A stretch of 64,000 nucleotides of DNA, taken from the NCBI RefSeq assembly GCF_014699035.1, contig NZ_JACXAA010000008.1, positions 1-64,000 of the forward strand, read 5' to 3'. Made by a program: the position numbers and the translations under genes. The stretch comes from Spirosoma validum. GTDB taxonomy: Bacteria; Bacteroidota; Bacteroidia; Cytophagales; Spirosomataceae. The stretch's first letter is position 1; every line of letters begins with the position of its first letter. The notes below the pieces were generated by a model, which saw nothing but the letters and a program-made list of their open reading frames with translations, ran no database searches and was not told the DNA's origin. Shown piece after piece: positions 61,168 to 64,000 of this stretch.

Positions 61168-61758
61168 TCAGCCTATCGGTTCGTTTCCTGTTTCGGCTAC
61201 TTTATCCTGTTGTAAGCCCAGGTGGGTTGGTAATCCATCGAGACTACTCAGATTCTTCTCCTGAATGTAGTCGAGTAAGCCATCCTGTCCTTTTTTCTCA
61301 GCCCAGGTAAAGTGAATATCGCGTTCCCCAACGTAGTTAAATAAAGGAACGCCAAAGCCGCAGGAGGTTTGCACCAATTCAATGTCGGCTACAATCAGTT
61401 GACGAGTACTTGGATAGATTTTAAAAGCAGGAGCGTACTGATGCCACTCAACTGTATCAGGCAGTACGGCACGACCTTTTCCATATAATCTGAGGATATT
61501 CGGAGCGCCTTCAAACGAGCAAAACATAAACGTAATACGTCCATTTTCGAGCGTATGCGCAGAGGTTTCGTTGCCGCTGCTAATCAGGTCCATATAAGCT
61601 ACTTTTGTTTCACTTAACACCCGGAAGCAATCAAGTCCTTTGGGCGATACATTGACGTGACCATCAGCACTTAACGGCGCGGTACTGACGAAAAAAATAG
61701 ATTGTTTTTCGATAAACGCCCGATGCGCCGGCTTGATGGAATCGTAAAATTTACCCAC
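61168..61758 (-). CDS. Pyridoxamine 5'-phosphate oxidase-like flavoprotein
   Basis: A split-barrel FMN-binding family protein. The core begins GKFYDSIKPAHRAFIEKQSI and contains FVSTAPLSADGHVNVSPKGL and RLYGKGRAVL; the C-terminus has QTSCGFGVPLFNY. I chose GTG at 61758 (196 residues) because the upstream frame to 61869 encodes unlikely low-hydrophobicity sequence (MNRLCSSQSSSVGDSTQL). The enzyme may reduce flavins or cofactors such as biliverdin rather than make PLP. It is followed by DUF2236 and preceded by carbonic anhydrase, all co-oriented. Confidence 0.82.
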   Translation of the reverse strand: MGKFYDSIKPAHRAFIEKQSIFFVSTAPLSADGHVNVSPKGLDCFRVLSETKVAYMDLISSGNETSAHTLENGRITFMFCSFEGAPNILRLYGKGRAVLPDTVEWHQYAPAFKIYPSTRQLIVADIELVQTSCGFGVPLFNYVGERDIHFTWAEKKGQDGLLDYIQEKNLSSLDGLPTHLGLQQDKVAETGNEPIG

Positions 61759-61890
61759 AGGTTTGTATGTATGTTGGTGATGCTGTATACATCCATGTTT
61801 TGTTGGCCACCGGGTTAATTGCGTTGAATCGCCTACGCTACTGGATTGCGAGCTGCATAAGCGATTCAACAGGCGAACTAACGAATATGC

Positions 61891-62538
61891 CTAACGTGGA
61901 ACTCCGGCGTCTTTGAACCGGTAAATTTCCAGGTTTGGTCCCAAATCCTCAAGTGTAACCTGCATATCCTTGAGTTCTCCGTTGGCCAGATCGTATACCC
62001 AGCCATGCACCTTAATGTCCTGACTATCAAACAAACGCTTCTGGACAAATGATAGCTTCATCACGTTCATACACTGCTCCCGTACATTCAACTCGACTAG
62101 CCGCCGGTGTCTGGCTTCGGCGTCTTCAATAGAGTCAAGCTCATCGCGATATATGCGATACACGTCCTGTATGTTACGCAGCCAGGTGTTCATGTAGCCA
62201 AAATCGTCGTGGGTAGTGGATGCTTTGACGCCACCGCATCCGTAATGCCCGCAAACGATGACGTGTTTAACCTGCAAACTCTCAACCGCGTACTGTAATA
62301 CGGCCAGCGAACTAATGTCGTTGTTGGGTACCAGGTTGGCAATATTGCGATGGATGAATACGTCTCCTGGCTTAGTACCCATAAAAGCGTCTGGCGATAC
62401 CCGACTATCCGAACAGCCGATGTAAAGAAATTCGGGGGTCTGGTTTTTAGCCATGTCTGAGAAATAGCCAGGATCGAGTTGCAACTGCTTCTGCACCCAT
62501 TCTACGTTATGACTGAACACCTTATCGTACAAACTCAT
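61891..62538 (-). CDS. can: Beta-carbonic anhydrase
   Basis: A 215-residue class-beta enzyme that interconverts CO2 and bicarbonate. The zinc ligands are C42 with D44-R46 (YIGCSDSRVSPD), H98 and C101 (CGHYGCGGVKA). The C-terminal half (VHGWVYDLANGELKDM) is family-typical. It is probably cytosolic since no signal peptide is present. The 457-bp gap upstream holds no gene besides the lepA terminator. Confidence 0.95.
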   Translation of the reverse strand: MSLYDKVFSHNVEWVQKQLQLDPGYFSDMAKNQTPEFLYIGCSDSRVSPDAFMGTKPGDVFIHRNIANLVPNNDISSLAVLQYAVESLQVKHVIVCGHYGCGGVKASTTHDDFGYMNTWLRNIQDVYRIYRDELDSIEDAEARHRRLVELNVREQCMNVMKLSFVQKRLFDSQDIKVHGWVYDLANGELKDMQVTLEDLGPNLEIYRFKDAGVPR

Positions 62539-62995
62539 AGACTCTCTTTGTTTTTAGTTTAATACTAGTATATACCAAACGATTTTCTTGAATACACTCT
62601 CCCTGCTCATATCACTTTGTGATCAGGCAAAGAAACTCACCTGGTTGAATTCACCGACTACATAAGTTCATTACTTGTTCTATTTACCATAAGTTTACGT
62701 AGCTAGGTGACCGAAAAATAGTATAAAAGCAGTTAAAGTACTTTACGGGTTTACTAAAATCTATTCTGTGACCAAACTGACAACAGGAAAGCCGTAGCCA
62801 AACCTGGTTAAAGTTGTCGAACGTCTAAGATGTTGCGTAATACCGTAAACTATCTGTTGACACATGGTGATATTAAAAGCAAATCCTTTTACCATTTTAA
62901 CGCTGCCAAGCTTATTACATCCATGTTGCGCCCACTATTATCCTGACAAGCACAAAGACAGAAAAAGCCAGTTCGTTTCTGAACTGGCTTTTCTA
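62539..62995. other. Intergenic region, 457 bp, with lepA terminator
   Basis: A strong hairpin lies at 62963-62992: AAAAGCCAGTTC, a six-base loop, GAACTGGCTTTT. Its position after the lepA stop makes it that gene's terminator. No other feature is seen. Confidence 0.85.
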
Positions 62996-64000
62996 TTAAC
63001 TGATTTTCAAAACTGCCATAAAAGCTGCCTGCGGAATCTCGACGTTGCCGACCTGGCGCATTCGTTTCTTTCCTTTTTTCTGTTTGTCGAGCAGTTTGCG
63101 TTTCCGGGAAATATCACCGCCGTAACACTTGGCCAATACGTCTTTTCGGAGGGCACTCAAGGTTTCTCTAGCGATAATTTTCTGGCCAATGGCCGCCTGG
63201 ATCGCGATTTCAAACTGTTGCCGGGGTATTAACTCACGAAGCTTTTCACAGAGTTTTTTGCCCCACTCATACGCTTTGTCGCGGTGAACAATGGCTGAAA
63301 GAGCATCTACGGGTTCGCCGTTGAGCAGTACGTCTAACTTCACCATGTTAGACTCGCGGTTATCAATGAACTCATAATCGAGCGAGGCATAACCACGCGA
63401 AATGGTCTTGAGTTTATCGAAGAAGTCAAACACAACCTCAGCCAGCGGCATCTCGAACTGCAATTCTACACGATCCTGCGTCAGATATACCTGATTCTTA
63501 AGCAGACTCCGCTTGTCCATACAGAGACCAATGATAGCCCCTACGTAATCGGCTTTCGTTATGATCTGCGCCTTAATAAACGGCTCCTCAATCCAACTAA
63601 TCGTACTCGGATCAGGCATTTCGGCCGGGGCCGATACCTGTAAATTTACTCCTTTCGTAGTCATCACTTCGAACCGCACGGAAGGCACTGTCGTGATGAC
63701 AGTCATGTTGAATTCACGTTCGAGTCGCTCCTGCACAATTTCCATATGCAACATGCCGAGGAAGCCGCAACGGAAACCAAAGCCCAAAGCTGCTGACGTT
63801 TCTGGTTCCCAGATGAGAGCGGCATCGTTGAGCTGGAGTTTTTCCATCGCATCGCGCAAATCCTCAAACTCACTCGTTTCCACGGGATAAATACCCGCGA
63901 AAACCATTGGTTTTACTTCTGAAAAACCCTGAATGGCTACTTTCGACGGACGGTCGAGCTGCGTTATTGTATCGCCAACTTTGACCTCTTTGGCTACTTT
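62996..64000 (-). CDS. lepA: Elongation factor 4 (LepA), C-terminal part, cut by window end
   Basis: The frame is open to the window edge, so the N-terminal GTPase domain lies outside. The visible 334 residues cover domains III-V and the LepA-specific [38 protein letters not shown] split here as [39 protein letters not shown] [13 protein letters not shown] and the diagnostic tail [20 protein letters not shown]. LepA back-translocates stalled ribosomes. The gene is followed by a strong terminator. Confidence 0.97.
   Translation of the reverse strand, partial: KVAKEVKVGDTITQLDRPSKVAIQGFSEVKPMVFAGIYPVETSEFEDLRDAMEKLQLNDAALIWEPETSAALGFGFRCGFLGMLHMEIVQERLEREFNMTVITTVPSVRFEVMTTKGVNLQVSAPAEMPDPSTISWIEEPFIKAQIITKADYVGAIIGLCMDKRSLLKNQVYLTQDRVELQFEMPLAEVVFDFFDKLKTISRGYASLDYEFIDNRESNMVKLDVLLNGEPVDALSAIVHRDKAYEWGKKLCEKLRELIPRQQFEIAIQAAIGQKIIARETLSALRKDVLAKCYGGDISRKRKLLDKQKKGKKRMRQVGNVEIPQAAFMAVLKIS

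Overview
The window looks like chromosomal DNA of a Cytophagales bacterium (Bacteroidota), most likely Spirosoma or a close relative. The evidence is promoters with the Bacteroidota -7 box TAnnTTTG, very large hybrid two-component proteins with beta-propeller or 7TM sensor halves, LytS/LytTR pairs, DUF6597-type AraC regulators beside secreted cupins, and moderate GC. The genus is inferred from gene content, not from a database search. No rRNA, tRNA or CRISPR array was seen.

Layout. 0-5 kb: a serine-hydrolase fragment, a CheY-like regulator, and an amino-acid catabolic block (M20 amidohydrolase broken by an inverted duplication, diaminopropionate ammonia-lyase, divergent Lrp regulator, EamA transporter remnant). 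5-7.2 kb: a heavily decayed IS3-family element carrying repeated 16-nt GC-rich inserts. 7.8-15 kb: a one-protein hybrid two-component regulator, a graveyard (Crp remnant joined to a metallo-beta-lactamase scrap and a MITE), and a LytS/LytTR pair. 15.5-17 kb: a Cys-rich lipoprotein and a small membrane protein around a perfect palindrome. 17-34 kb: an accessory island of secreted esterases, three cupin paralogues, AraC regulators, RidA, a serine hydrolase and two closely related hybrid sensor-regulators that share a 40-bp element before their neighbouring genes. 34-43 kb: a HigBA toxin-antitoxin pair, NmrA/HxlR, an NHL-repeat protein, a sorbosone-dehydrogenase-like protein and two DJ-1/PfpI proteins. 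43.5-51.7 kb: an ECF sigma factor, a NarL-type regulator with a propeller histidine kinase, a SnoaL-like/AraC pair and an AbrB-like/AT-hook protein. 52-54 kb: an intact IS3 element nested in a broken IS630. 54.6-64 kb is a more ordinary chromosomal stretch: PadR-PspC/DUF2807, AI-2E transporter, L-serine dehydratase, a DUF2236 protein, a PNPOx-like protein, beta-carbonic anhydrase and LepA (cut by the window end).

Three structural themes cut across the genes. First, 16-nt GC-rich insertions occur at about seven places in one IS3 remnant and one in an IS630 transposase. Second, a family of about 27-bp hairpin repeats (stem TCTCA/TGAGA, with one compensatory pair change) sits in at least ten intergenic regions in both orientations, some paired like BIMEs. 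Third, there are several long perfect inverted repeats (arms of 24-37 bp), one of which has overwritten the end of a gene.
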